Assembly (NCBI GenBank): GCA_019916065.1
Contig: CM034241.1
Location: 14,703,728 to 14,767,727 of the forward strand
Direction of reading: 5' to 3'
Length of the DNA: 64,000 nucleotides
DNA from: Vitellaria paradoxa
Taxonomy: Eukaryota > Streptophyta > Magnoliopsida > Ericales > Sapotaceae
Made by a program: the position numbers and the translations under genes. This document shows, in pieces, positions 50,147 to 63,079 of the stretch; the first letter of the stretch is position 1; each line of letters starts with the position of its first letter. Under the pieces are notes generated by a model, which saw only the letters and a list, made by a program, of their open reading frames with translations, ran no database searches and was not told where the DNA came from.

Positions 50147-51079
50147 GTAGATTTAAATTTATAAATTTTAAAGTCTTACTATTATTCTTGATAGACACTC
50201 AATTTTGACTTTTTAAATTTGTAGTATTTTAAAAATATCTATATACATATACATGTACAACTATTTTTTTTAAAATAGCTTTTATTAAATTTTTATCATT
50301 TTCCATTATATTTAAATGATTAATTAAGTAGACTAATTAAGCCATTTATATTTAGATTGACTAACTCGTTTAAATATTACCTCACTTGCTTAAATACCAA
50401 GTTTTTTATTGCTTGGTCTATAATCATCCTAAAGGGCTCTGGTTTCAATGAAGTGATATTCAGCTAACTTATAAACTAGGAATTGTCGGTAGTTAAAAGC
50501 ACATAAATAATGAAAATTTTACATTGCATTAAATTTATTAAATTTATAGTAAGTAGATCTCTTATAAAAAAAAAAAACATGAGTACATTTATATCTATTA
50601 AAATTATATTTCACAGCTATCGTAGTTTTATATATGCAAAAAAAAAATAAATAAATAAAATTGTAGTCATCTAATAATATAGGACAAAAAAATAAATAAA
50701 TAAAATTTTGTGAATGAAAAACAAAAAAAGAAGAAGAGAAGAGGACAGAATAAAGGAGGAGAGGATCAAGTAAGTATAAAATGAAAAATGATAGGAGAGA
50801 GAAAAATTTTAAATTTAAAATTTGAATTTAAAAAAAAAATTGCTCCTAAGACTAATCTTATTCAAAAATTTGTAAAAAATAAAAAAAAAAATAAAACTGT
50901 AAATATAGAGAGCGCCACATAAAATTTGATAACAATTTTTTATTAATTTTATAAAAATAGCCCAAATGACAAATATTATTATTAATCTTACATTATGCTT
51001 TATAAAATAAAATAAATATAGTTAATATGATTAATTTAAATTTAAAATTAGAGTTTAGAAGAATAATTACCACAAGCCT

Positions 51080-53156
51080 AATTAGTATTTAGGAATTCTT
51101 TTGTATTTTTAAAATTTTAAAAATAATAGGAGTTCTTATTATAAGAGAAATAATCTAATTATTATTTAATTATTTTTTATATTTTTAAACATAATTCCTA
51201 ATATATTTGAAATATGTAAATTTTATAATTATATTAAATTTATAATCAAGTAGGTCTCTTGTAGGAACCCATGAGCTCATTAACATATGTGAAACTATAA
51301 TTGGTTTTGTATATGCAAAAAAAAATATGAATTTTTAGTCATTTAGCAATATTGTGAGATAACCAAAAACAAAATTGGAGAAAAAAAGAAATAATATTGA
51401 TTATTAAACAAATCTAACAATTGAAAATATACAAATTCAATTTGTAGAGCTTTCTTATATAACACATATATATATGTATATATTTCTATCACTTAATTGC
51501 TGCCACATCAGGAGCTCATCGCTTATCCCTAGCTATTTAATATTATTCTCATTTTCCTTCTCCCACTACTACTACTATTACGATTAATTTTGTCTCCATA
51601 GTTGAATATTAATGGTGTTTTGTGAAAATTCGTGGTTATTTTTAATTTAATTTAATTGTATTATTTACTGATATGTCTATCATTTTTAATTTCGTTTTAA
51701 TCTTCCCTTTCTCTTTACAATTATTATGATTAATTTTACATTAATGGTTTAAAGTATCTTTCAAAAACCATTTTATTACTATTTAATTATTTAATATTCA
51801 TTATCTTTGAGAGTTGAATAAAAATTTATATCATTATCTTTGAGAGTTGAATAAAAATTTATATCCTTACTCTGAATGTACGGCTACTATACATTGATAC
51901 AACATAAATTTATATTTATTACATCGTAATTGTTTATATTATAGTTGAACACGTAACTATTTATTTTTGAATATTTGTTTACATTTTTAAATTTTGCAAA
52001 TCCAAGTACCTACTCTAGTAATATTGTTTTTTTTTTAAATAATTCTAATTTAATACTCTCTTAAAAATAATTCCTTACCTAATATTTTTCTTACTATATC
52101 GTCTCTTACTTTTGAAAAGATATTTAAACTATAGAAAAGTATTCAAAAGAAATTAGAAAGAATGAGAGTGTGTGTTTTTGTGTGAAATAACTGAAAAGAC
52201 AACCAAAGCAGAAAGAAAAGAAGTAATACTGACCATTGAACAAGTTCAACGGTTAAAAATATGTCAAATTTAAATTTTTAAGTTTCTTTATTATATATAT
52301 ATGTATTATTTGATGTCGTGTCAAGAATATATCCCTGCTTAATTTTATCCTTATTTTTCTTCTCCCCTTGCCGTTAATATGATTAATTTTGCATTCTTGA
52401 TTGAATATTAACTATATTTTGAACATATTTGTGATTATTTTTTAATATAAATAAATTGTATTATTTACTGACTTGTTAAGATGTTATCTCTATCTATTTA
52501 ATTTCGTTTTTATCTTCTCTTTCTCTTTCTCTTTCTCCTTACAATTACTATTATTAATTTTGTATTCATAATTTAAAGTGCCCTCTAAAAGTCATTTTAT
52601 TTTAATTTTGAGAGTAGAAATAAAAATTTATATCCTTATGTTAAATCTGAATGCATAATTACTATTACAAAATAAATATATATTTATTGCACAATAGTTG
52701 TTTATGTTATAACTAAACACCTAACTACTTATTTTTTAATATTCGCTTATACTTTATTTTAATTTAAATATTTATTTTTAATTTATCTTTTAAAATTAAA
52801 ATTTAAATATCACTTTCTTTTTTTAAATAAAAAATCTAAATTGACATTATTTAATAAATATTCATAGAGTGCTTAAAAATATATCATTCTTTCTTTTTTT
52901 TTTCATCATTTTTTTGGGTGTTTTCCCTCCACTTTTTCATCAAATCGAGCACTTGATGGATAACAAAAAATATGAAAAGCTGAAAATATTTGACCCAATT
53001 AATTTGATAGCTCGAATTGATCATGACACGACTCAAAACACAAATTACAATGATAAAAGTTGAATATAACACTATGCAAGCACTTAAATTTAAGATTAAT
53101 ACAATTTTAATTAATACCAATTTAACCTGTTTATAAAATAAATTAATCATTTACGG
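51080..53156. other. AT-rich intergenic DNA, no gene seen
   Basis: Beyond the right edge of unit 3. There is internal similarity between about 51,300-52,000 and 52,150-52,760 (TGAACAAGTTCAACGGTTAAAAATA-like and TTTGAGAGTTGAATAAAAATTTATAT-like text), suggesting an old duplication. No coding or RNA feature recognised. Confidence 0.6.
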
Positions 53157-53625
53157 ACCATTTGGTAACACACATTGTCATTTTTTATTTATATTTATCT
53201 ATTCATGTTTTTTTTTTTTTCTAAAGTGAAAACTGAAACTATGTTTGAAAATGTAATTTTATTTACAATTATTATTTTTTATTTTCATAAAATATTTAAT
53301 TTTATTAGTTTTTAAAGAATAATTGAATTTAATAAAATATATTTTATATTTTATTAAAAATCATTTAATTCAATAAATATGAAATATATTAATTTATAAT
53401 TTAATAATATTATTTACTAAAAATTGAATAAAATATAATTGTTAGATCATTTGATTTAGTAAATATAAAAATATTAATTATAATTCAATTATATTAATTA
53501 TTAAAAACAATTGAATAAAATATATTTCATAATAATTTAAATAATTTTATTATGATATTTATTAAAAGTAATTTAATAAAATATATTTCATATTAAATAA
53601 ATTAATTAAATTAAACTAATTGTTG
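53157..53625. mobile_element. Truncated AT-rich Harbinger-like element
   Basis: Begins GACCATTTGGTAACA and runs into TTAATTTTATTAGTTTT and AATAAAATATATTTTATA text matching the interior of 17,877-18,908. No right end was found. Confidence 0.45.
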
Positions 53626-53805
53626 TTGCTTCATTTTAGAGTAGATTTGACAAATTTAGACCTTTTTCAAATTTTTTTATTAAAATTTATTAAAAAATTT
53701 TCAACTTTAATAAACTTTTTTAGATTTTTTAATTCAAATATTTACCAAATGCATAATTTTTACTAAAAAGTGTTCGTGTTAGCATCAACATAAAAGTTAA
53801 AAAAA

Positions 53806-53838
<33 letters not shown>

Positions 53839-54573
53839 TGGTTTACAAACAGCCCCTTAGTTCATGATAACGCACCATGCACAGGCGAAGCCACGCGGAT
53901 CACGCATCTGCTCGGTTGGTGATATGACTTTCCCGTCTTATAATTTTTTATTTTTTAATTAGTCCACGCGGATCACGCGCACACCCACATGGTTTAGCTG
54001 GCCAGCTGGGTGAAATCGATTTTTAACTTTCCACTCTCCTAAGTTTTTTTTTTTTAAATGACTTTTCACTCTCCGGATTGCACAAAATTCAAATTTTCTC
54101 TTTAATTGTAGGTTTAGCTTGGGATTGAAAAAATTTATATATGTCTTTTTGCCCCCCAAAAAGCTAACGATTTAATTTTTTTTCACATTTAGAAAATAGA
54201 AAAAATTATTATTATTTTGCACTTATTCGATATTTTTGCTTTTCATGATTTAAAAAGATTTAAAAAATGTTTGAGAATAATTTTGATCAATTTAACAAAA
54301 AAAAAATCAAAAAATTAGAGTTACTAAAAACTGATGGTTCCCAAACAGAGCATTAAGATACTAAAAAATACCCTTCTTTCTACTTGTCATTTTTCTCTCT
54401 CACACTTTTTTTTAAACAAAAAAAAAAAAAAACTTTATAAAAATTATTTTATTTGCCCCTCACTGTAAAATAATTTGCACTTTAATTTAAATTTAAGTAT
54501 GTATAAGGTGATGTTGTATTTTTTTAAATATTAATCATTTTCTTTTCTCTCACTTCTTCTTAACTCACATTAA
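53626..54573. other. Intergenic DNA, no gene seen
   Basis: AT-rich. CCACGCGGATCACGC occurs twice (about 53,891 and 53,963). Homopolymer runs are present. Nothing coding. Confidence 0.6.
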
Positions 54574-54740
54574 GGGGTTGTTTGGAGTAAGAAAAAATGA
54601 GATAAATTGAGATAAATTGTGGTTTGGGGAGAGTTCGTAATGCGTGCAGTGAGAGAAAAAGTTGATGTGATATAAAGTTAACAGAGATTTATAGAGATTT
54701 TTAGAGATTTTCAGTAAATATTTGCACACCAAACAGGCCC
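54574..54740. mobile_element. Tourist-like MITE, 167 bp
   Basis: GGGGTTGTTTGG and CCAAACAGGCCC are inverted ends, with TAA at 54,571-54,573 and 54,741-54,743. This is the fuller relative of the intron-1 MITEs at 13,956 and 29,288. Confidence 0.85.
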
Positions 54741-56560
54741 TAAATAAAAAATAATAATTATATTTTTTTCCTTAAACTCTTAAATAAATAAAAAGAAAAT
54801 TATTATTATTTCTTTTACTTTTCTATCCTAATTAATATATTCTCTTCTCTGTCTCTCTCTCCCCCACCTAAACCACAAGCCAACTCAAATTTCTAATCTT
54901 ATCCCCAGGGGCCAGAGCTCATAAAAAGGGGTTGAATTCATAAAACTGCAATCATTAAAGGCATCCGTCATCGAACTTAACGATAATAGGAAAAGGAAAT
55001 TAGCCAACTCGTTGTTTTGTAGTTTCAGGGGTTGCAGTCGAGATTCCAAATCGTGCCCTTTCAACATTTAAGTGTGCCCATCCAAATCGGTACATACATA
55101 TGTGGACTAAATTTCACAGTCAAGTAATGTACGCTTTTTTTTTTATTTATTCAAATAATAATTATTAAGCCCCGTTTGACATACAATAAATCTCTAAAAA
55201 GCTCTATAAATCTCGAACAACCCCTCTACCTCTAATTTTTTCACCATTATTAATTTTAAAAAATTTTAATATTTTGCTAAAAAAATAAAAAAAATCTAAA
55301 AGTAGATTAATCGAATGTGTAAATTTTTTATACAATTATATTTTTCGTGTCGAAAGTTTTCAAACGAGTATCATTGTTATTATTTTTTGTGAATTTGTTT
55401 GAATCCGTAGGAACGAATTTGAAAAACCATTCTCACGATTTGTTACTTTTCAAAAAAAAAGACTACCAAAATTAACCTCAAATTATATTTTATTTCAATT
55501 TATCTTATTTTTTTTATATCATACGGAACCTAAGAATTTCTTTAAAAAATGTAACAAAGTTATGCAAAAATCTATGAGGATGCAATAATCAATAAACGCA
55601 TGTGAGCGCACATGCAACGGTGGAAGTGGTGATGTGCCGCACACTCACCTTTCACCCATTATGGGTTTAAATCTGAGCGTAGGCATCCACCTCCCCCAAA
55701 AAATAATAACAAACACCTAAAAAATAATAAAAAACACAAAAAAAAAATTGTTATCCCATGTATAACACTGCTACGTTCCATCAAATAATCGTCATTAAAT
55801 GACCCAAATACCTCTAAATGCCATTTTAATTGCATTTTTGCATGGCTGTTACATTTTTCAAGGTGATTTTGGACATTTAATGACTATTCTTTCATTTAAA
55901 AAAAAAAAAGAAAAGAGAAGAAAAAAGACAAAAGAGTATTATACATGCCTACGTGATACCACCCATTTGGTTGTCCAGTTCGAATATTGAGATTTGTGTT
56001 TCTATTCTAAGAGACAATTAATTTTTTGTTATTGTTTCGTGATTTGAATAGAAACCAAAGAGACTTTGTATTGTTTAAATGTTAACATATAATTCCTTTC
56101 ACATTCTATTTAAAAATGATAAATTTGATGATATTCTAATTTTATTTGGTTAAAATTTTCATCAATTATTATATTTAGGATTAAAATAAAATTTTATCAG
56201 TTGAATTTGATTTCATTTCATAACTTATATAAAATTTTAAAATTTTTATATCATTTAAAATATAACCTAAAATAATAGAATTTGATGAGAATTTAATTTT
56301 CTTATTTTTTTTAAACTATGCATCCAAGTAATTAAAGAAATTTACCTTCATATATCATATTTACTATATTCTATTTCCTATTAATATGGTCAAATTTAAT
56401 ATTTTTGTTAATCAATTTAATTCAATTTTTAAATTCAAACATGTGTTTCAAATATAAAATTTTATTTATCAAATCAAATTAAATTAAATTTTTGTTTTAA
56501 AATCAGATCAATTATAAAATATGAATGTTTTCAAACCGTACGTAATTGCTTAGGCACTAA
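54741..56560. other. Intergenic DNA, no supported gene
   Basis: The stretch 54,880-55,085 is less AT-rich and has a 60-codon minus-strand frame without recognisable similarity. A Tourist-like fragment is near 55,170-55,220. The rest is AT-rich. Confidence 0.55.
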
Positions 56561-56717
56561 GGACCCGTTTGGAGTATCAAAATCCACAAAAATTCACTAA
56601 CTTTAACTAATTTTTCGTACTTTCTTCCAATCAAATTTCTCTACAAATCATATTTATGTCACATTTTTCTACTTTTATTGTACTTTTTAATCAATTTTTT
56701 GTCAATGAAACACACCC
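56561..56717. mobile_element. Tourist-like MITE, 157 bp
   Basis: GGACCCGTTTGG at left and AAACACACCC at right, with TAA at 56,558-56,560 and 56,718-56,720. Confidence 0.7.
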
Positions 56718-57211
56718 TAAGTGTCAAATAGAAAAAATTACATAAAAACAATCATTTAGTAGAAATATTTTATTTTTATGAGCATAATTTTTGAAATGTT
56801 AAACAAGTAAATTTTAAAAACTAAAATTTCAATCCACAAACTTTTATGAAAACATTTGGAACAAAAATTAAAGTTTTACGCACGCGAAGTTAGGTGGAAC
56901 ATGCAACTAAAGTATAATTTCACTGTAGAATCTTCCACTAATTAATGTTGACCCTGAAAATAATAATTCCCAGGTCAAAATTTATTAAAAAAAGAAAATT
57001 TTGTTGTCTCTTTTTTAAATTTTAAGACAAAGAGATGCTTTCGGAGTTGACTGACTCTACAAAGAATCTTGGAGCTTATCTTGTGATCCTCTCAAATCTT
57101 GTAGCTATATTTAATGAAATCAGTACTTTGTTCAAGATAAATTTTGTTATTTAGGTAATTAATTTTCATTTATCTTTTGGAATTTGATTAAAAAAATATA
57201 TGTTTTTTGAT

Positions 57212-57576
57212 TGTTGGAAAAAATGAATAAAATTTTGCGATTCTCAAGAATGTGAATAAAATGATTAAAGTGAAAATAAAAACGAAAAATAAAATTATAC
57301 AGACGAAATACAGAAATTTGATGCGGTTCACCACTTAGGCTACCTCCATGATATTGTTGGCTGTTTTTTTTTTTTTTTTTATCATCAAAAGTCATGATCA
57401 ATTGTATTGGAGACAAAATAAGGTATTTATACCTCAAAAGAAGACACTAAAAAATACGTCAATGCTAGAGTCCATTAACTAAGGCTTAGCAAATGTTTAA
57501 ATGCTACCGTGCAACTTTTTCAGGTCGTGTCAAAATGGAATTCAAGTCATGTTTTTTAAATTTCATAAACTTAACA
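57212..57576 (-). mobile_element. Copia 3' LTR, 365 bp
   Basis: Complementary TG...CA ends (TGTTGG at left, CTTAACA at right). Immediately outside the right end the minus strand reads CCAAGTGGGAGATTG, a typical Copia polypurine tract. Same family as the LTR at 7,211-7,564. Confidence 0.8.
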
Positions 57577-59330
57577 ATCTCCCACTTGGAGGTTGTCAGA
57601 AAACATACTCTCACTATACAAACTTTTATATCAATAGGAACCAACTTGCCGACAATACAAGCTCAAGTTTTAAGCACGCAAACCAACTAAAACTACACAT
57701 AGCCTCAATCTATTAATAGTGACTATTTTGGTAAACATGTCAACTAGATTTTCACTTCTCAGATCTTTTTCAAATAACAGTATACCATTTTCTGGGAGAG
57801 AGCAGATGAAATGGCATCTCAATTGAATGTGTTTTGTTCTTACATGAAAAGTCAGATTCTTTACAAGATGAATAGCACTCTAACTGTCAGTGTACAAAAT
57901 ACTGTCCTTCTACTCTTTTTCCAATTCAAACAAGAAACACTATAAACAAATCATGTCCTTACTAGCCTCTGTGATTGCATAGTACTCTGCTTATGTGATA
58001 GATAGAATCACAATCTTCTACAACTTATAGATCTAACTTACAGCTATGCAACCTAAGGTATAGACATAACCTGTAGTACTTTTCTTGTTAACATCATTAC
58101 CAACCAAATCTAAACCAACATAACCCTAAAGTTTCAAACATCCTCTTTTGAAATGCAAAGCCACATCTGAGGCACCCAACAAATAATGAAAGATTCATTT
58201 AATTGCTTTGCAATGTTGTTTACTTGGATAAATCATATACTTGCTCGCAACTCCCACCATATGTGCTATATCTGGCATAGTCCATACCATTGCATACATT
58301 AAACTCACAATAGTTAAAGCACAAGGTGTTAGTTCTATGTAAGCACTCTCCATCTCGGTGGTAAGCAAATGATCTTTTAGTTAGTCTAAAATGACTAGCT
58401 AAAGGGGTGTTAACTGGCTTAGCATCCTGCATACGAAACTTGTCAGGCACCTTATTGATATACTCATCTTGTGATAACATCATTGTTCCAGCCACTTTAT
58501 CCCTGATTACCTACATTCCAAGTATCTGTTTGGTAGCTCCCAAATCTTTCATAGCAAACTGCTATAGCAATTGTCTCTTCACATTATTTACTTCCCCCAC
58601 ATGATCCTACAATTAACATATCATTTACATACAGAAATAATATAATGATAACTATTGTCAAGCCTTTTTACATAATAACAATGATTTGCTTGGCATCTTA
58701 AGAAACTAATTTTATACATGAAACCGTCAAACTTTTTATATCACTATCTTGGAGCTTGTTTTAAACTATACAAACTGTTTTGTAGCTTGCATGGAAGCTC
58801 ATTATTACCCTAAGCTTTGTAACCTTTTGGTTATACCATGTAAATATCCTCCTCCAAATCATCATGGAGAAAGGCTGTCTTCACATCCATCTATTTAAGC
58901 CACAAATTCTCTGCAGCTACAATTCCTAAAACTAACTTGATGGTAGTTAGTTTTATAGTACAGAAGAAGATTTCTGTAAAATCAACACCTTCCTTTCGTT
59001 AGAAGCCTTTCATAACCAACCTAGCCTTGTATTATTTGCTGCTATTAGCTTAGTCTTCTATTCTATAAACCCACTTATTTTAAAGTGCTTTCTTACCTTT
59101 TGGAAGTTCAATTAATTCACATGTGCCATTGAAAATTAGTGAGTCCATCTTTTTATTCATTGTTGACTCCTACTTGTTCGCATTCTTTGTTTATGAAACT
59201 TCATCATAACTTTTTGGTTTACCACCATCACATAATGACAAATAATGTAAAGAAGTAGAATATCTCTAAGAAGCTTTGTATTGTCTATTTGATCGCCTCA
59301 ACCCTATAATAGGTGTACTTGGTTCTGCAT
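57577..59330 (-). mobile_element. Copia RT/RNaseH remnant
   Basis: Minus-strand fragments in order: KGKKALK-like text near 59,090, MDVKTAFLHDDLEEDIYMV (about 58,845-58,895; RT), MQDAKPVNTPLASHF (58,380-58,440), and AEYYAITEASKDM (about 57,955-57,993; RNaseH). These are classic Copia pol landmarks. Stops and frameshifts break the frame, and no integrase or 5' LTR follows to the right. Confidence 0.85.
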
Positions 59331-61389
59331 GTGGATTAATGCCATGCCTTTAGTCTCAAAACTCGAGGATGTGAGCACTAACCAAATACATCAACACATG
59401 CAATCATATACATAACCATAAACCATTCACAACCCCTAATCAGAGCCACACAACCACTCTGGAGCAAAATATAATATAATATAATATAATATAACTAAAT
59501 AAAATAATACAAAATGTGCCACAGTCATCATTGGGCATAGTGCTCCATAATATAAATATAACACCATCGAAGTATAATCATAAATACAACTTTCTACTCT
59601 ATCTGAGAGCACAAAAAATAACATAAACCTTATAGTTGAGGTATCTAAATATATAATTGTAAATCAAAGATGAAGTAGAAGGACATGTTTCCTTTGGTAG
59701 GCCCTTCTTAGAATCTACAACCATAACTGTAGGAGGATGAGCACTAGTCCACGTGTAGCTACTGTACACGTAAGCATTCAAGCAAGCAATATAGTATGAT
59801 ACTAAGTGAACAAGCGATTCATATATCATACAATACAACATCGTTACATTAGCATACCAAATCACACACACAACACTAATACTCAACACCTAAATTCAAC
59901 TGCAACTTACTCACACACCAACACATAGGACGTGTACTCTGTGCCGTGAAGACTGTCTGAATACACCATTGTAGGTGTTTGCACCGTAAAGACAATCAAA
60001 TATGCCATTGTAGGTATCTACATCACGAAGGCAATCGAATTACACTATTGTAGGTGTTTGCACTGTGAAGGCAATCCAAATACGCTTTCTGGGTTACTAC
60101 CTATTGGAAACGATAACTAACCTTACGTAGTTTAGGAAAATCTTAACCCTTGAGTGTGTAAACCCTTATTTAATAGTACCTACCTGACCTAACACTGACT
60201 CATCCCACATTTAATAGATATCATAATCTTCTACAGGACATCATGGTCCAAATCATCTTATTGTATTATAAATTTTGATACCTTCTAGGTTGTCCTGTTT
60301 ATGGTTATTACATCCTTATCTAACATCTTCGATTTTTTTAATCATTTCTTAGTTTTTCTTTTAAAAACCTCAATTTAAAAAAAAATTAAATTCATGTTTC
60401 TTTTTGAAAACTCTAATCACCTTCTTATCAATAAATTATTTCTTTAAAAACTTCATTTCCATAATCTATTTTCGAATAATTTCTTTTGAAAAACTTCATT
60501 CATTTGAAATTTTTCTCAAGGTGTTAAAAATTATTTCTTTACTAAAACACTTGGAAAATCTAAATGCCTTTCCTTTTTGAAATCGCATTGAAAACATTAT
60601 AAATTTTGAAATGATTTCAGAGATTCAGTACTATTAGGTTTAGCAAAATCATCACATAAAGTAAAATTCTATTATACATTAATATAGGCGCATGAATTAA
60701 GGAGGGAGTGTGCATAGGCCAGCCCGGCAATATAGAATAGGAATCCGAGTGTAGGGGGTCATTTGGGCACATAAAAATGAGCCTCCGGGTGCATGGAACC
60801 CCTGTGCTAAAATGTATTTCAGTCTCTATTTTACGTTTCTTCATATTCTAGCTTCATTTTTTTTTCGAATTAAATCTAAAATTATCTAAACTCGTGATTA
60901 TTTTCAATTCTTAACAGTGTATAAAAACAACCACAACCTTGCTTTATTAATTGAATTGAGCTTTTAATACAGTTAGATTTTATATTTCAATGTCTTCTTC
61001 CTTAGTTCATCAACATATATATGCACAACAAGTATATCAATTCATTGATCAAATTTATTTCCCAAAGTATATATATTGTAAACATGTTATAACTACGAAT
61101 GTAAGCTAAACAAACCAAGAAAACATGTAGCACCTTCCTCGATTTACTTAGTGAATAAAGAAATTGTGTGCTAGAAAGTTTAGTTTTGATGGAAACCCAC
61201 CACAATCCGATCAAGCAATCTAACACCAAACTAATGATTGGAATACGTTCTACAGTAGCTCAACTGATCAATGGGACAAGGAACTCATGTTTGATCCAGG
61301 TTTTACTTAACTCTCTTTAACTTAGTTCTCTTTTTCCCTTGGTTTGGTTTTTGCCCAACAATTGAACCCACACGTGCAGGTCGTGAATT
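59331..61389. other. Repeat-like tract without genes
   Basis: Non-coding sequence with an ATAAT run at 59,468-59,492 and a minisatellite (separate entry). It resembles LTR or leader sequence of a retroelement, but I could not find paired ends. Confidence 0.5.
59938..60090. repeat. 40-bp minisatellite, about 3.5 units
   Basis: GTAGGTGTTT/GTAGGTATCT recurs at 59,971, 60,010 and 60,050, alternating with GTGAAGGCAATC-like blocks. Confidence 0.85.
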
Positions 61390-61769
61390 CACTACAACAA
61401 TAAACACTTTTAAGGACCAAAAATTTGGTCGCAAAAAGTTACTTTTTGGTCGCTAAAACTTTTGGTGACCAAATATAATTTGGTCGCCCTTTGGTCGGCA
61501 AAGGCTAGTGGCAGAAGGTATTGGCGACCAAAAATATATTTGGTCGGTAAATGTATAATTTTTGCCAACCAAACTTTGGTTGCTAAAAGATACGCCTTTG
61601 GCAACCAACATATATTTGGTCGATAAAGGTTTACTCTTTAGCGACCAAAAATTTGGTCGCCAAAGGTTAGTTTTTGGCGACCAATATATTTGGTCAGCAA
61701 AGACCAAAGGGTCTTTAATTGAAAATTTGATTTAATTTAAAAATAAAAATAAAAATTCAAATGTGGCGC

Positions 61770-61876
61770 CACGTGGCATCATTTGCTGACATGTTATTAT
61801 GCCATATGGTAACTTGTGTTATGCCACGTGTCGACCTATGATTCCACCACGTGTCAGCATATGATTTTGCCACGTG
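61770..61876. promoter_or_regulatory. Cluster of four CACGTG G-boxes inside the CACTA element
   Basis: CACGTG at 61,770-61,775, 61,825-61,830, 61,848-61,853 and 61,871-61,876, each within GCCACGTG(G/T) or CCACGTGT, separated by CATATG-like text. G-box/ABRE cores bind bZIP and bHLH factors. Whether they act here is unknown. Confidence 0.5.
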
Positions 61877-61910
61877 TTGAATTTATATTTTTGAGATTTT
61901 TGTTGTTATT

Positions 61911-61970
61911 GCTGAGATTCGAACTCGTGCCATTTCTTTGGAACTTCATGTGGTTGACCACTAGGCCAAA
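61911..61970 (-). ncRNA. tRNA-like (SINE-type) pol III promoter segment
   Basis: The minus strand has TGGCCTAGTGG (61,958-61,968), matching an A box, and GAGTTCGAATCTC (61,914-61,926), matching a B box, at tRNA-like spacing. No cloverleaf with a proper acceptor stem was worked out, so it is not called a tRNA gene. Confidence 0.4.
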
Positions 61971-63079
61971 CTATTATTTGTATATATATTTTACACTTTT
62001 TGTATATATAAACAAACTTTTATCACTTTTGGCGACCAATTGGTCGCCAAAGGTATGCCTTTAGCGACCAATTAGTCGCCAAATGTATGCCTTTAGCAAC
62101 CAATTGGTCACCAAAAATGATAAAAAAATTTATGATTTTATTTAATTACTCTAACTTTTTTATAATAATTTTTCAACACTTTTGTCAACCAATTGGTTGC
62201 AAGAAATACCCGTTTAAAGACTAATTAGTTAGCAAAAATGATAAAAAAATTTATTATTTTTATTTAATTATTTTAACTCTTGTTTCAATAATTTGAAATC
62301 ATAAACAATATATGAAACTATGTAGGTATTTAGTAAATAATTTATGAATAACTATTATATTTAACTAAAAATAATTTTAAATTTTTTTTATTTTCCTCCA
62401 ATTCGTATGTGTAGCACATATTTAATACATATCTTTAATTTAGTTATATCATGGCTCACTAAATATATATTTTTCTTCATTTTGTATTTATATTTTTAAA
62501 AATAATTTGGTCGCATTTAGTTTGAGTTTTAGAAAATTATTTTTAAAAAGCAAAATTTTTGAAAACTATTTTAAGAATTTATTTCTAATAAAAAAAATAT
62601 TTTAGGTGATTATATTTGAAAATAAGTTCTAAAAAGATAAAGAAATGAAATTACTTAAAATTAATAAATAATATTTGTTACTTTTATTTTTAAATTTAAA
62701 ATAATGTCACTTTAATATAATTAATATTAAATTACACTAAACAATTATTAGATATTAAAACGTTTAATATTCATTTGATTATAAGTTATACAAAATATAA
62801 AGGTTACTCCAACATATTTACTTTGAAACAAAAAATGATTATACATTCAAATTATCTAAATTTGATTTGGTGAATTTAGTTTTAGCATTAATTTGGTAAC
62901 ATTCTTTTATTGATCCATGATTATAATTTTTGATAATTTTTATAAATTAATAAATAAATGTTAAAATAAAATTTATGAAATCTAATTTAAATCATACAAA
63001 GAGATAAATAAATTTGTTTAAGAGAAAAATAGAGAAAGAAATAAAAGTCAATGAATTTTATTTATTCATTTCATTTTTT

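Larger units (their letters stand above)
7700..51079. repeat. Three-unit tandem segmental duplication carrying the OSC genes
   Basis: Homology starts at a shared TTTATGTTGAATCTAC at about 7,700, 23,074 and 38,319, giving unit offsets of about 15.37 and 15.25 kb. The outer right edge is near 51,079, where similarity with 22,594 and 37,839 ends at AAGCC. Units 1 and 2 are nearly identical over coding exons 1-12, intron 1 and the 5' flank. Unit 3 is more diverged and differs by several insertions and deletions. Each unit holds one minus-strand OSC gene. Confidence 0.95.

Noticed and set aside
54885..55067. 60-codon minus-strand frame in a less AT-rich patch as a small gene
   Set aside because: No recognisable similarity, no clear promoter or splice context, and the length is within chance expectation.
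5490..59330. The two Copia remnants as halves of one element split by the OSC array
   Set aside because: On the minus strand the RT/RNaseH-3' LTR half lies upstream of the 5' LTR-gag-integrase half, the reverse of what a split element would give.
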